From NCBI RefSeq assembly GCF_024763615.1, contig NC_077224.1, positions 61,638,712 through 61,702,711 of the forward strand: 64,000 nucleotides of DNA, in the 5' to 3' direction. This document shows, piece after piece, positions 11,730-23,890 of the stretch. The stretch's first letter is position 1. Each line of letters starts with the position of its first letter. The position numbers and the translations under genes are program-made. Source of the stretch: Phlebotomus papatasi. Taxonomy: Eukaryota; Arthropoda; Insecta; Diptera; Psychodidae. Below the pieces are notes generated by a model. That model did not search any database. It was not told where the DNA came from and saw only the letters and a list, made by a program, of their open reading frames with translations.

Positions 11730-12055
11730 AGCTGGTGATAACAACTTCGAAATGGAACGTTTCTTAATTTTTTCTTTAATAGGGCACAATTATAGTAATT
11801 TGGAAGAATTACAAAATTAGAATTTAGAGATTTTCTAGGATTTCGTCACTGTTTCAGGCTGTTTAAAAAAAAAACAATCAATAGAAAGAAGTGAAGAGCA
11901 AGAAAATGTTGTTTATTTTTATTTGTCCATCTAGTAAGTGAATCTCAATATTTCTAATTAAAAGTGATTCCAAATTACCCCATTCCGCTCTAAAAAAAAT
12001 GTAAAACATCTTTGTTAAATTTTGTTTTAGTCAAAAAACTCCTTTTCGTTGTTTC

Positions 12056-12537
12056 AGGGGTTACATGGGCCACGTAGTTTAAAAACACAGCATATTTTCT
12101 TAACACTTTTCTCAATATAATAAAAAAGAAAATTTAGTTCGAACCCTTGAGCATAAAAATGTACAACATTTAAATTATATTTTTTGAAATTTTCATTTAA
12201 ACATTAAAAATTCAACCTTTGTGACTTGATTTTTGGTGACGGTTTAAAAAAATACACGATTCAACTACAAGTTTAACTCGTCACTTAACTTAAAATTTTT
12301 GTTTTTATAATTTCCGAAGAATATATTATGAAAAATCTTGTCTATACCGCAAAGTAAGTTTTTAAAAAAAGGTCTCCGAAAATCAGCCTCAAAAGGCTGA
12401 ATTTTGAAAATGAAAAAAAAACACATAGATAGTTTGTTGTTTTTTATATGCTTATGAACTTGAATTAAAATAAAATTTGTAGTAAATAAATTATTCGAAA
12501 TATGCTATTTTCCATTTTGGCCCACGTAAACCCCTTA
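12056..12537. mobile_element. Inverted-repeat element W
   Basis: The left end CAGGGGTTACATGGGCCACG faces GGCCCACGTAAACCCCTTA at the right, about 480 bp apart. The interior is AT-rich and non-coding. The CAGGGG-type start resembles some hAT elements, but no 8-bp target duplication is visible, so the superfamily is open. Confidence 0.55.
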
Positions 12538-13616
12538 AAGAAGAGGCATTAGGATATTTTCATTTAATAAATTTCTTGCAATTTAATTGTCTGCCACTGC
12601 TCTTTAAAGAACATTCTCAAGTGATCCATAATTGAAAAATTTTGAATATTTTTAATGTTTATGCTATAGTGTTGGTTGATTTATTGAACATAGCTGGAAG
12701 GGAGGTAAAACGAGAAATCACTGCGAATGTTCTCTCGTTATCTTCTCAGCAAAAATTTCATGGCGTCTCGCGGAGTTAAAAAAAGAAAAGTGACTTTAAT
12801 CCAGAGGAATAAGGCCAATTATCATCCATTTGATCTGCACAATTAGCAGCAAAAATTTTATTTCACCATGAAACCATGTGGAGTAAAATTCTGGCACAAA
12901 TCTCCTCGAGCAGAGATATTAAATTACCTACAATCTGGTTTTAATCACTGGGGTTTATTCAACTTGCATTCATAAGAAGGAATGAAGTTCTGTGTAAGAG
13001 TGTTAGCACAAACTCAAAGGTTCTCCTTGTTTGCCAAAATTTCACCCAATTGCATCTCAATCCTGGTATTCATTCATTTATCATTGCATTTTCAAGTGCA
13101 AGAGATTTCGAAGATTTAGTTGTACAATTTATATTTTCTTTGGCTTTTTTCTTCTATTTTTTTTTTTTTCAACACAAAAAACCTCCCCATTGCAAATGCT
13201 CAGGATTAGTAGTCGGAAATTGTCTTATTGCACTACTGGCAAGTGCTAAAGAATTTTCATTTTGGAGTGTGTCCAAAGAAGCAAAAAGAGGAGAAAATTG
13301 GAGTGAAAGGAGAAAGACTTGAGCCAATGCAAGTCTTGATGCATTTTTGAATTCACCAGATTCTTCTTTTTGGCATCCATTGAGCCAACCATTCCAACTG
13401 CAATTTAATTTTGGATTAAAACATTTAATGAATACTTCCTTTATGTAATTAGCCATATTACTTTTCAAGCCTATTCATTCATCTTAAGAGGTACATAGGA
13501 TCAGAAGAGAAGTTACATTGCAATTGTGATTTGTGAAAACAACTGAGAGGCACCCCAAGTAGCAAATTGGCTTATAAAATCCCCATTGCCTGAAGATTTT
13601 TCAATTGAATCTGTAT
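12538..13616. other. Unique non-coding block
   Basis: No repeats or genes are recognised. Composition is more balanced than in the neighbouring elements. It could be conserved regulatory or intronic sequence, which would need comparison with a related genome. Confidence 0.35.
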
Positions 13617-13868
13617 TAGGGTAAAGTGGTAAAAGTTGGACCATGGTACAAGTTGGGCAATGCAATGGTACAAGTTGTACAAATGAATCTTGATAAATTA
13701 AGTACTTCATTTTCATTTGTTTATTTTTAATGCTTTAGTTTTATAATTTAGTTCCTTGTGCTTAAAAAAAATTAGTACTGTATTTATCAAGAAAAAAATC
13801 CTGTCCAACTTGTACCAGCGTCTTGCCCAACTTGTAACACTATGTCCAACTTGTATCACTTTACACTA
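13617..13868. mobile_element. MITE AA with repeated GTACAAGTTGG motif
   Basis: This 252-bp element is flanked by TA. The left end is TAGGGTAAAGTGGTAAAAG and the right end CACTTTACACTA. Each arm contains several copies of a short motif of type GGTACAAGTTGGGCAA (three in the left arm, four inverted in the right). This is the clearest example of subterminal motif arrays in the window. It is non-coding. Confidence 0.75.
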
Positions 13869-15059
13869 TTTGACTTCAAGAAAGGTTTATAAAGGTTTTT
13901 AGCAAGTTTTCAATCTCTCGAAGCAGTAGAATAAAAATGGAACATTTAGAGGCGTGGCTTATATTTAAATCGAAAGATCTTTTTAGCCTTACCTTAAATA
14001 AAGGTTCTCTTAAGATAACCGCGAATAATTTCATAAGTAGTGAGAGGAGAGACTCACAATTTTACAAAAAATAATAGGTGTGATTAGAAGGAATCACACC
14101 TAATATTACATGTTAGCTTTCAATGAGATTGTTTTAATTTGCAACCTCACTTTCGAAATTAAAAAGAAAAACTACAACGTGCGCTCATGGACGAAATTTC
14201 CCAACCGAAAAATACAATTTTAATTCTGGCTTCGGCCGCATGATGACAGAAGTATTTCTTATTCTAATTTCGAAGTGTCAATATGCGCAAGGCTTTTCAC
14301 TATATAATGGGAAAAATTAGAAATTGAGGCTCATAATACTTGTGTAACACATTAAAAATCGTTTCACAATCACTTAGTAACTCCCTTGCCATAAATAAAT
14401 AAATAAATATTTATAAATTTTCATAAATTTTCATAAATTTCCGCGAACTTTTAGCATGAAAAATCAAAATTAAGAGAAATTATTTACCCCTTAGCCGAGA
14501 CACTTTTGGAGAATCAATCTCCGAAACTTCATACATCGAAATAAGTACATGTTCTTGAAAGCTTGAAGATCTTGATGCTCAAAATATTTTCGAAAATAAG
14601 TCATTTTATTATAAATTTCTTATTTATTTAAAATTAGTGAGAATTATTTAAAAAAATTCACTTTCGAATAAATTAATTTTCAGTTCAAAAACAAAAATGG
14701 CTCATTTTAAAATTAATCCATTTTTATACAGACATTTGACACCCAATCAAAACATAGTGCAATAAATTTCCTGATATTCGGATGGTTTGGGATGCAATTG
14801 ATTACATGTGATTGGATATATTTCTCTTTTGTGAAATTTTTAACAGCTGCCAATCGGATGTCGAAGACTTTAGCCTATTTTAATCTGAAATCTCATTTTC
14901 GACATAAATATACGCCAATGAACTCTATCCTGTATATATTTTCCTTCTTTTCGACACTTAAAACTTCGGTGAAGCGCTCTCAGTTTAAAAAATTTGCAAA
15001 AATATTTGCATATCAGTTAAAGACAGTTATGAATCAGCTGTTTGAAAAATGAATCATAA
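13869..15059. other. Non-coding stretch with small palindromes
   Basis: No gene is seen. It holds a hairpin AGGTGTGATT / AATCACACCT near 14077-14102. A weak foldback runs from CACTTTCGAAATTA (14148) to TAATTTCGAAGTG (14265-14277). A short array of three ATAAATTTTC units sits at about 14412-14445. Confidence 0.4.
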
Positions 15060-15250
15060 TAGGGGGAAGTAGGGCACCTTTGAATACGAGCATCTTTGAA
15101 ATTGGGCTTTTTCTCAGTGAAACTGGATTTTATTATGATATAATTAAGCTCAACAGACCAATTGCCAAGCTAAATTGCATCATGATAAGGCTCAATTCCA
15201 TTTAAAAATAGGAGAAAAATCCTATTTTAAAGCTGCCACACTTCCCTCTA
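15060..15250 (+). mobile_element. MITE family B, copy 2
   Basis: This 191-bp copy is flanked by TA. The left end is TAGGGGGAAGTAGGGCACCT and the right end GCCACACTTCCCTCTA. The middle segment (ttatgatataatt, then a ctcaattcc stretch) matches copies 1 and 3 in the same orientation. Confidence 0.75.
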
Positions 15251-16440
15251 CAGCAAAACTGAAATAAAGAACTGTAAAAGTAAATCAATATGTTTTTTTT
15301 TAACTTCAGCGTTAGCAAAAAAATCGGAATTTATAAAAATACATTATCAGTCAGTGGTCAGAAGACTGATTCATATAATCTCACAACGCTTCTAAATGAA
15401 ATAGATAATTCAGGAAATTTTCTATTTTAGCAGAGACACACGTGGAAGATATACAGTGAGCCCGATCACAAGTAGATTTTGATTCTCCAATAGTGTCTTG
15501 GATGAAAGGTAAATGTAACTCTATTTGCACAAAAAGTCGTTGAAGTTCGAAGAATTCAAATTCAATTTCGAATTTTCATACTGAATTTTCGAACATGTTG
15601 GGGAAAATTTATCAAATATCACACTAAAAAGCTGGCAAAAGGGTTACTCAGTGATTATGGAGTGATTAAATACTGGGGCAGGAACAGTAAACGTCGTTGT
15701 TTTCTTTTTTCTCCACAACAATGTGAAGACCGTCACATTTTGACACTTGAGCACTTCGAAATTCGAACAGGATGTACCTCATCCACCTTGCGGAATTATC
15801 AAGAAGTAAAAAAGTCTCTTTTTTGGATCTTCAAATAGTTTTTCGAATTTTTCAAGATCTACTTCTGTACGGAAAGAGTAGTGGCCAGAGAGATTTAATC
15901 TGAGAAATGAACCACTATGAAGGATTATTCAAGATTCACCGCTGTATGCACTATAACCCTCTCGTTCAGTAATAACCTTCCCGATTTGAGAGCTCTCTCT
16001 AGTTGAGGTTTTTTCTTTACCGATTCGAAAGTATATCAGAGAGAACTTACCTAAAAACCCGTTGGAAGTTCGAACGTTTAAACCGACGAGTTACACAAAA
16101 GTGAGCAAGTTCATCAAAATGACATTTCTTTGAATGAAATTGCAATTAAGGCGTTCTACCGTCCTTAAATTCCACAAAACTACACAAAATTTCACTTTTT
16201 GCAGCAAGAGTTTGCACACTCTTGCTGACATTTTTGACGATTGAAGTGTCAAGAATATCGAAATTCGAAATAGCAGAACAATCAGCGCTAAAGCGGACGG
16301 TATATGAACTTGTACTTTAGGCTTCCGGTGGATTTTCGAATAGATTTGACTTGGCTTTGGAGTGGCTTTGTCTCTTCGAAAGGTCATTACTGATCGGAGC
16401 CAATCTTGGTTCAAAATACCCACGCTTAAAATAGGCTTTC
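15251..16440. repeat. TTCGAA-rich diverged repeat region
   Basis: The palindromes TTCGAA and TTCGAAATTCGAA are frequent. A 140-bp part (15742-15879) recurs inverted at 63662-63803. Similar TTCGAA-rich text occurs near 5340-5570 and 20760-21190. No protein motif is visible, so I take it as an old dispersed repeat family. A hairpin GCAAGAGT / ACTCTTGC lies at about 16205-16226. Confidence 0.45.
15742..15879 (+). repeat. Dispersed repeat P, copy 1
   Basis: It begins CACTTGAGCACTTCGAAATT and ends near CTTCTGTACGGAAAGA. It matches the reverse complement of 63662-63803 over about 140 bp with a few substitutions and short indels. Confidence 0.65.
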
Positions 16441-17920
16441 ACATGGGATAAATAATAATTAAAAGCATAAGCATAAGTAAATTTTAATGCATAAAAGAAT
16501 TAATTTAAAACTTAGTTGATCTTAGAAGTGAAATTATATAAAGTTATTCGTTTTACCAAAAATATTTACGAATTGAAATGCTTCTTGGGACAACACATTT
16601 CTATTAATATACCTCATCCTCGAGATCCCAACATCTCAACCATCCCGCAAAATCATTCTTGCTGCGGAAAATATAACGCTCTCTTCAATTCCCTGGAATC
16701 GCACGAAGAGGCAAAGTGAATGAAAGCTACACATGATAGAATGTTAATAGATTTAATAAGAATTCCGTGGTGTTCTAGGGTGCAGAGTGCATGATGGGAA
16801 AAGCAAACGCAAATGCGGCAAAGAGAGATGGGAAGTGTGATGAAAAATAACATATTTTTCAATATGTTCAAAATACTGACACTTCTAACCGCTTTCTCCG
16901 GCAGAAAGTGCGAGTGGCTGCTGAAAGGGAGTGAGACCTTTTTCTTCATCTATACCAAAGGAAAAACATATATAAAAATTGAAATGGTGTCGACGACATG
17001 AATTAATGTGGTTGAGAAGAAAAAAAATATGACAACATGTTGACTGTTGTGGTGCTGAAAACATAGTCCCAATAGGAGGTTGATTGCACGTTGTGTGAAT
17101 GAGTGTTTTTGTCCACTTTCCAAGAAAAATATTGGAATAATCAGCTTAAAAATTCTTGTTTCACATATCGATTTGGAGACGATAAAATTTACAGCATAGA
17201 AGATGGGCTCCCACTCGTAAAATATGCCTAGAACATCTTCATGACAATGTATACAAGAGACTCATTCAAAATGAATTTCATCATTTTTAGAAGACATTCC
17301 ATAGAGAGGAGAGTGATAAATTTCTGTTAAAATGTTCCCTAATGCTTCCATCCATTATATTTGCGGCATTAAAACGTTAACATATGAAAAAGAATGACAC
17401 AAAATGTATCTGAAAATGTCATAAAAGTGAATTTTTGATAATTCAAAAACATAAAAATAAAATCACAAAATTGAACATCAGATAGTTTTGGAATCTAAAA
17501 TACGTCACATTCCAAAAACTGTTTGTTAGGAAAAAGTTTTAAAAATATCATGACACTTTTCTAAAACTTTATGAACCACTGACAGAAAAACTAATGCTTG
17601 ACTAAAATTAGATATTGCATTTCACATTTATTTTTTTATTTCTTGAAATAATTTATAGAAAAAATAATTGATATTGAACTAGTTTGTCAAAAAAGAATTG
17701 TGTTATTTCAATTTGTGTGAAGAATTGTGTTATTTTATTAAATTTATGTATATTCATTCAATATTATAGTGATACAACTAATGAGGTCTGAGCCTCCTCA
17801 CAATGTCTTGCACAGCTTTTCCGGATAATCGTAATATAGTATTATTTTTTTTTAAATCTTTTTTACTACTGATCAAAGGAGAATGGTCAAATCCTGTCTG
17901 CAATCGCCAAGAACGGGACC
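16441..17920. other. Unique non-coding block
   Basis: No gene, RNA or element end is recognised. Near 17873 a stretch reading GATCAAAGGAGAATGGTCAA matches the outer end of foldback J at 19161-19181 in inverted orientation, so a stray J end lies here just before element H. Confidence 0.4.
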
Positions 17921-18435
17921 TACAGTGGTCGCCAAAATAATAGAATCAGTTTGCAAAGCTTATATATTTTTTTTAACTTTTTTTATTTTTTCCCAATTTG
18001 TTGATATAATTCTGAAGTAAGAATCTCCAAATTATTATAATCGTGGAATAAGGGTTGTTTTTGGTCGTTAGAGGTCTCTATTTTACGCAGAATACGTCAA
18101 TAGTGAAATTCAGTTCCGCCAAAAAATAGGAAAACTGTCATTTATGGTTTCTAAATATGGCTTTATTTAAACTTATTCGATTTATAGACCATATTCTTTA
18201 ATTTAAATGATAGTGGTTCTATTGTGTTTTTTCAAACCTAATTTAACTATTGATCTATTGTGTGAAAAATAGAGACCTCTAGCGGACAAACAATACTTAT
18301 TTGATGTAAGGCAATTATTTGAACTTTGAACATTTCTATATCAAAATTATTTAAACGAATTGGAATAAACAAAAATGCTAAAGGTAAAATAGTGGTCTTT
18401 GCAGAGGTGATTCTATTATTTTGGCCGCTACTGTA
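17921..18435. mobile_element. Tc1/mariner-like element H (non-autonomous)
   Basis: The element is 515 bp with TA at both ends. The first 28 bases (TACAGTGGTCGCCAAAATAA onward) pair with the last 28 with about three mismatches. CAGTG followed by GGCCAAAA-type text is characteristic of Tc1-family ends. A second inverted pair lies inside: TTAGAGGTCTCTATTTT near 18067 and AAAATAGAGACCTCTAG near 18266. No DDE transposase frame is present, so it depends on a transposase from elsewhere. Confidence 0.75.
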
Positions 18436-18524
18436 TGTCATTGGATAGATATTGTTATAGGTAACAACTTGTGTTCTGGGACCAATGTTCTTCTAAACTA
18501 TAAAGGAAAAGTTCTAGAGCATAA

Positions 18525-18553
18525 AAACTATTTCTTAGAAGAAATAGTTTTTC
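18525..18553. repeat. Short perfect hairpin
   Basis: AAAAACTATTTCTT and AAGAAATAGTTTTT face each other across a very short loop. There is no gene context. Confidence 0.45.
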
Positions 18554-18688
18554 TTAGTTTTACTCTGGAGGTTGGTTACCAACGCTAAGACGGCGGTGGC
18601 CGCTATCAGACAAATATTGAATTCTTTGTACACCTATATCTCTGTCTAAATGTTTGATTTCAAGAGCTATAGATCAAAAGCAGTACTT

Positions 18689-18692
18689 GAAA

Positions 18693-18727
<35 letters not shown>

Positions 18728-18728
18728 A
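18689..18728 (+). repeat. (AAAT)n microsatellite
   Basis: About ten tandem AAAT units run directly up to the left arm of foldback J. Confidence 0.9.
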
Positions 18729-19181
18729 GAATGGTCAAAAGTTAATATGGGCACCGGTTCACTTTTATCCAGAGATGAGAGTAGGTGCATTTTGCAGATA
18801 CTGATATAAGATTAAAAAATTGCGGGAACCTAGGGAAAGGAGTTATAAGGTAAAGTGGTCTCATTTTGTATGGGAGCTAGCAGAACGGAGGGTGGAGGGA
18901 CGGGGTGGTATGAATAAATAAAAAGTTTAAACCGTACAGTGACCCTATACCGAATTTCGTCAAGATCACTTTAGCAGTTCTTGCGTAATTCATTGTCAGA
19001 ACAGCGAATTATTGGAAGGATAAAGGTTTTTTTACAAGGACTCCCAGCGTTTATCGTCCTGGGTCCCGGCAATTTTTCAATCTTATATCAATATAAGATC
19101 TACAAAATGCACCTACTCTCGGTTGTGGCAATTCCGGGACCAGCGCCCATATAGTTTTGACCATTCTCCTTTGATACAAAT
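18729..19181. mobile_element. Foldback element J
   Basis: Arms of about 110 bp lie at 18729-18840 and 19055-19166. Matching blocks in order are GAATGGTCAAAA, ATATGGGC, GAGAGTAGGTGCATTTTG, GATATAAGATT and AAAAATTGC. Each appears as its reverse complement in the right arm, which continues with ctcctttgat. The loop is about 215 bp. No target duplication is clear, and an isolated copy of the outer end sits at 17873. It is non-coding. Confidence 0.65.
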
Positions 19182-22100
19182 TACTTTAAGTGTGTAAAAT
19201 CTGAATTGCTTATTGTCATGCCAAATGCGTAAATTAATCTCTTTCGTTGTTACTTGAAATTCATTTCAAGGAATTTGTAAGAATATTCAGTATAAATTGA
19301 ATCAATTTCTTTGAATGGAACTTTGTATGATAGAAGATATGTAAAAGAAAGAAGAAGAGACGTAGCAAAAATCAACAATTTGCATTATTGCAATTTCCTC
19401 AGTGATAATGAAATATTTCCTGTGATTGTTTCTTGTTCATGCATCGTCTGTATTCCATCATCTTTCGACTTGAAGCGTATGATTAGAAAAATTTTTAAAA
19501 TTGTCACATGGTAATGACGACTGTTCAAAAATAGCAATTCGAAGGGGTATAATTACAGCAAACCAACCGCAAAATTATCAACATAGTTTCTATATTAGTT
19601 GCGCTTTGTGGATGGTTCGGAAAAACAGACAAAAAGAAAACAATCCATTGGATTCAAAGGGAACAAGGGCTTTCTGTTTGCATTTGTTGGCCTTTGAGGA
19701 ACACAAAATGATGGAGAGGAGAATGTTGTTCCAGAGCAAAATGCAAAGTATTCATCAAGTCAGAATAATCCGTAATGAGTGTAATGTTCTTGCTTCTATT
19801 TTTACTACTAATGACAGTTTTTTTGTGCATGCATAGTCATTTTATTTCAATTATTTCGCCTCACCTCAAGAATTTGGATGTACAGGAAAATTAGGGTGAA
19901 TGTGATTGTGTTCTTTCTGATCTGCTCTTCAGCATCTTTTGCACGTGAAAGACATTAAGGGCGTAAAAGAATGATTCTTCACCAAGCTGGGATAATGTGA
20001 AAGATGTGTTTTATAGTCTCAGTGTCAATTGAGACTTTCCTTCAGTATTTATGACCCTAAGATCAATGTTTCTTGTACGTGAAAAGTCGCGGGAAATGTA
20101 CTTGCCCAAATACCCATTTTCAACCCCTTCCCCGGAAAAGTATCAAATTTTAGGGATTGTATTCACGAGAAAATGGATGAAATTATAGGGAAGTATTTTG
20201 GCACAAATACATTCTCCCGTTGACATTACAGGTTCTTTTCTGAAGTAATGCAGTTAGGAAAAGTTTAAATCGACGAAATTTTGCAGCAAACTTCTATAAA
20301 AAAAAAACAGTAAATGTGAAAAAGTTGATAGAAGGAAATAAGTATGAACAAGGATACGTATTATATATGTGTAGCAAGTAAATTTTTAGGGAGACGGTAG
20401 ACAACGTGTAACAAGGAAATTCTGTTATAACTCCTAAATGTTGTTTGTAAATTAATTTTCACTAAAATGAATTTTCGCTAGATAAAAAATAAAAGTAAAA
20501 AGACAAAGTGTTAATTCGAATATCCTTCACTCATGTATTAATTGCGTTTTCAATTAAAAGTCCGGAATTTAAATACTTTAAATAAATTAAAGAAATAAAA
20601 TTTATAATTAAATAAATATCGCAATATAAACTATTCTAGTAATTTAAATCTGGAGAAGGAGTCATAGTCTTCGCCTATGAGAAATAGGTCACGCCTGTTT
20701 AAGTTTTTTAATCAGAGATAAAAGAAATCTATGTAAAAGTTTCAAAATATTGCTTTAAAGGAAAATATTACTAAACATTCATTTTCGAAATCAACGAAAT
20801 ATACATTATTTCGGAGTTGAAGAAGATTAATGAGTACATAACAAAACTGTTCGATGATGTCATTAAATATTTAGTTACGCCTTTGAATATACTTTTTCAT
20901 AAATTGTCATTTAGATATTCGAAAACCAAATTAAACATCGAAAAGTTAGGAAGTGATTTGATTTCTTATTTTCATCAGATAAAAAATCGTATAATAATTC
21001 GAAGAAAGAGAAATATTTTTAATCCCAGAATGTTCCTCAAGATAGATCATTTGGATCATATGATGTCCTGTTCGAATTTCGAACTGCTTTAAGTAGTGGA
21101 AGTTTGAACGCGATTGTAAGTTTAAGTTCAGCGTGAATGTTTAATTAGTCTATTCGAAAATCGGTTTAGATTTTCGAACAACAACGACTGTGAAAATAGA
21201 GCAATATTTAACTTTAGCTAAAATGCTGTTAGAGAGGAAAGAAAGCATCGAAAAGATACTGAAAAATAAAAATTGATACAAATTAAATTATTTCTAGTTC
21301 GATATGGTCAATCGAATAAGCTGAAGTGAATTATGCAGAGCAATTTGTCAGATGGATTCTCGCAGAAAAGTCTAGATTTTCTCTCAAGTGTTTTATCTCA
21401 AAGAAGAGGTGGAAATAAAAATTGCAAGCAAGAAATTATGAAAAGACTCTCTAGAACTCAGATCTCGCGTCAATTTAATTTCTTTAGGAGTCTTTCTCTG
21501 TCCGAAGATCAAAGCCACAAGTGAGACATTGGGAATGTTGTGTTATGAAATTGTCGATTGATTTCACAAAAGAAGAACAAAAATAAACGTCTCTTCTTCC
21601 TCTCGATTCAACTCTTTGAATTGGAGTCAAATGATTTTGGGTGAGGGTTTTAGACAAATGGCACCACAGCCCGTGGAAAGAATAATCCGCTTTCACCACT
21701 TGGTTTCCTTTAAATAATAATAATAATTTGAATCCCGTGCCTTGTTGAATGACACGTTCTCGGGAACCAATTAAGAATTGTATGTGTAATTCTAGGAGGA
21801 TCAAAAGAGAGGCACACACTTGCCTACGGTTCGAATTTCAAATGTTCATCTTTTAGCCCCTTCAATGAAAAAACAAACATTGAGAAAGGCGCAAATGGTA
21901 TTCATGATACATCGAATGCGGTCTTATACTTTGAGATTATCAGGAGGTTTAATTTTAGACCATTGCGGTATTTGAATGAAAAACTATTTGCATCAGTTGA
22001 AAATAAGTGAATGGAAGTGCCTCTCCCCACATTCAAAATGATAAAAATATACACACCATTTTCGTTGGAAACGGTGCAAGGAGGGAGAAAAAGGAACAGA

Positions 22101-22724
22101 CAAAAGTACTGAGTAGAATTAATTAAGAAGAAGTGTTGACCCTAACGCCCTCTCCCAGCTCTGGCACTTTCTCAAATAGCGACAGCAATTTCATTGAGAG
22201 ATACACTCACGAAAATTCACCCTACACTCACTAATTTTCTTCTATGCAAGAATATCTCCGAATATGATGATTCACAGCTGAAATGGATCAATTATGTGTA
22301 ACCGACACCAAATCTCTAAAAGTAGAGGATTCATGTATCTCAAGGCCATTCAGGAGGCAATCAGGATAAAAGAAACTTTTTGGAATGATAACTTAAAATA
22401 GAAGTTACTAGAATTTAATGACATTCAGCGTCTGCTCCTAAACTCGCTTCTTCTATGAGTACAGCTTGATATTTGAGTACTTCGGAGTTGGAGTTCTTCT
22501 TGATGGATATCAAGAAGAAATGGGTGAAATGATAACTTTTCGATACAAACCGATCGATAAATCTTTATCTGTTAGATTAAGTGAATTATGACTTTTTATG
22601 TATTGTTAGACCATTTATTGTGATATTCTTAATAGACTGCAACTGTTGATATATATTTGTATTACCTGCAAAAAGTTTAAATTTCTTTAAATCGACAGTC
22701 GATACTATCGAAAATACGTTATCA
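19182..22724. other. Mostly unique non-coding block
   Basis: No gene is recognised. 20760-21260 is TTCGAA-rich and resembles the region at 15.3-16.4 kb. A perfect hairpin TTCTTCTTGAT / ATCAAGAAGAA with a 4-base loop lies at 22494-22519. A short (AAT)n run sits near 21714. The rest looks single-copy. Confidence 0.35.
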
Positions 22725-23890
22725 TGTCACCCCACTACTTAGTTGACGTAGACCATCTCCGAGTTTGGTGTCGGAGTCAGTCAACGGATCCACTTGGGAG
22801 AAGCCCTTACATCCCAGTGTCGAGGCTTTTACCCCCTCTTTTGGACGACAGGTGTAGCCACCCAAGAAGCAAAATAGCTGCCTTATAGAACCAAGTATTA
22901 AACAAGTCTTTTAGTGCACTTTTAAGAGACTTAAAGTGAGAATTTTTTGTTGAAATTCTTACAGAAGCTCTTAAGATCTTTATGAGTGCGCCACTTTACT
23001 TATAGTAATATCATAGATGGAACCAAAAGTGTTATAAGCAAATAAAAAGATTTCTGGTTCTATAGTACCTCAATTAAGGAATTCTACAAGACTATATTAA
23101 GAAAAAAATGCTTCTTGGGCAATTCCCTCTGAGAAGAGAGACGAGGTCTATGCTCCCTCTGACTGATGGAAAGGCCGGCATCTTAATTCTTGGGAAGTAT
23201 CGAAGACATTGACCCTTTCCCTAGCCGGCAAGATTGCAAACTTTCTGTGTGGCCACAGGATGTCGCAGCCGGGTGCTCTAGCTTAATTAGCACTGTATGC
23301 GCGTCTTTCTACCGCACGCGACGCCACTCTCATCATCCCAACCCTTTGGTTGTAGTACCATTATAGAATGGTAAAGCCAGTTCGTCGAATAGCGGGTCCT
23401 GCTGTTCCGGTTCCTACGGCGAGGGTGCGATGCCATGAAATAAAGAATACAGCCCGAAAAGACCGGTTCTACCCTATAAGGAGATTTACCGACTACCTGA
23501 ATTATCTTGAAGCCAAAGTTATTGGTCAATAAATCCTTAAGTTTGAAGTCTACCCTTGTAGCCAAGCTTCTGCCCTGAAAGAATCCTTAAGGAGACCAAC
23601 GCTTATCCCGGCCAATTGTCCGGCAGTGACCCAATTCTGTGTCCCCATTTAAACTCTTCCAGGCTATGTTACCGACTGACTGACAGTGTTTCCTGTCAGA
23701 CAATCCCCAACACGGCGGGCAACAGAACTATACCGGCAGTAAAAGGCCTTGCTTGGAGCGAGAAGCGGGAAATATGAATTTCCCGCACCAGCCGGGCTCT
23801 ATTTCGCTATCAGAGGTGGATAATCTCGACAATACCGTAAGTCTTTTGAATGCCGCTGGCCCAAGACTTGATCTCTTTCTCTCGCTCTAA
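22725..23890. other. GC-richer block of unknown origin
   Basis: Composition changes sharply from the AT-rich surroundings to CG-containing, more balanced sequence, then back. MITE Q (22859-23121) interrupts it. Without that insert the block is about 900 bp. Short open frames occur on both strands but none carries a motif I recognise. It could be untranslated sequence of a retrotransposon or a decayed gene; I see no ends, tail or duplication to decide. The shift in composition is what I see; an origin by insertion is inference. Confidence 0.4.
22859..23121. mobile_element. MITE family Q, copy 1
   Basis: The core is 22861-23119. The left end is CCCAAGAAGCAAAATAGC and the right end AAAATGCTTCTTGGG. 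Flanking dinucleotides are CA on both sides, where other TA-type elements have TA. Its reverse complement aligns with the split copy at 6691-7730, for which it acts as an uninterrupted reference. It is non-coding. Confidence 0.75.

Noticed and set aside
18689..18728. CRISPR-like array
   Set aside because: Simple AAAT microsatellite with no spacers; a eukaryotic context makes CRISPR implausible anywhere here.
23287..23565. Arginine-rich 92-codon minus-strand frame in the GC-richer block
   Set aside because: It is considered only because of composition. No motif supports it and the opposite strand is equally plausible.
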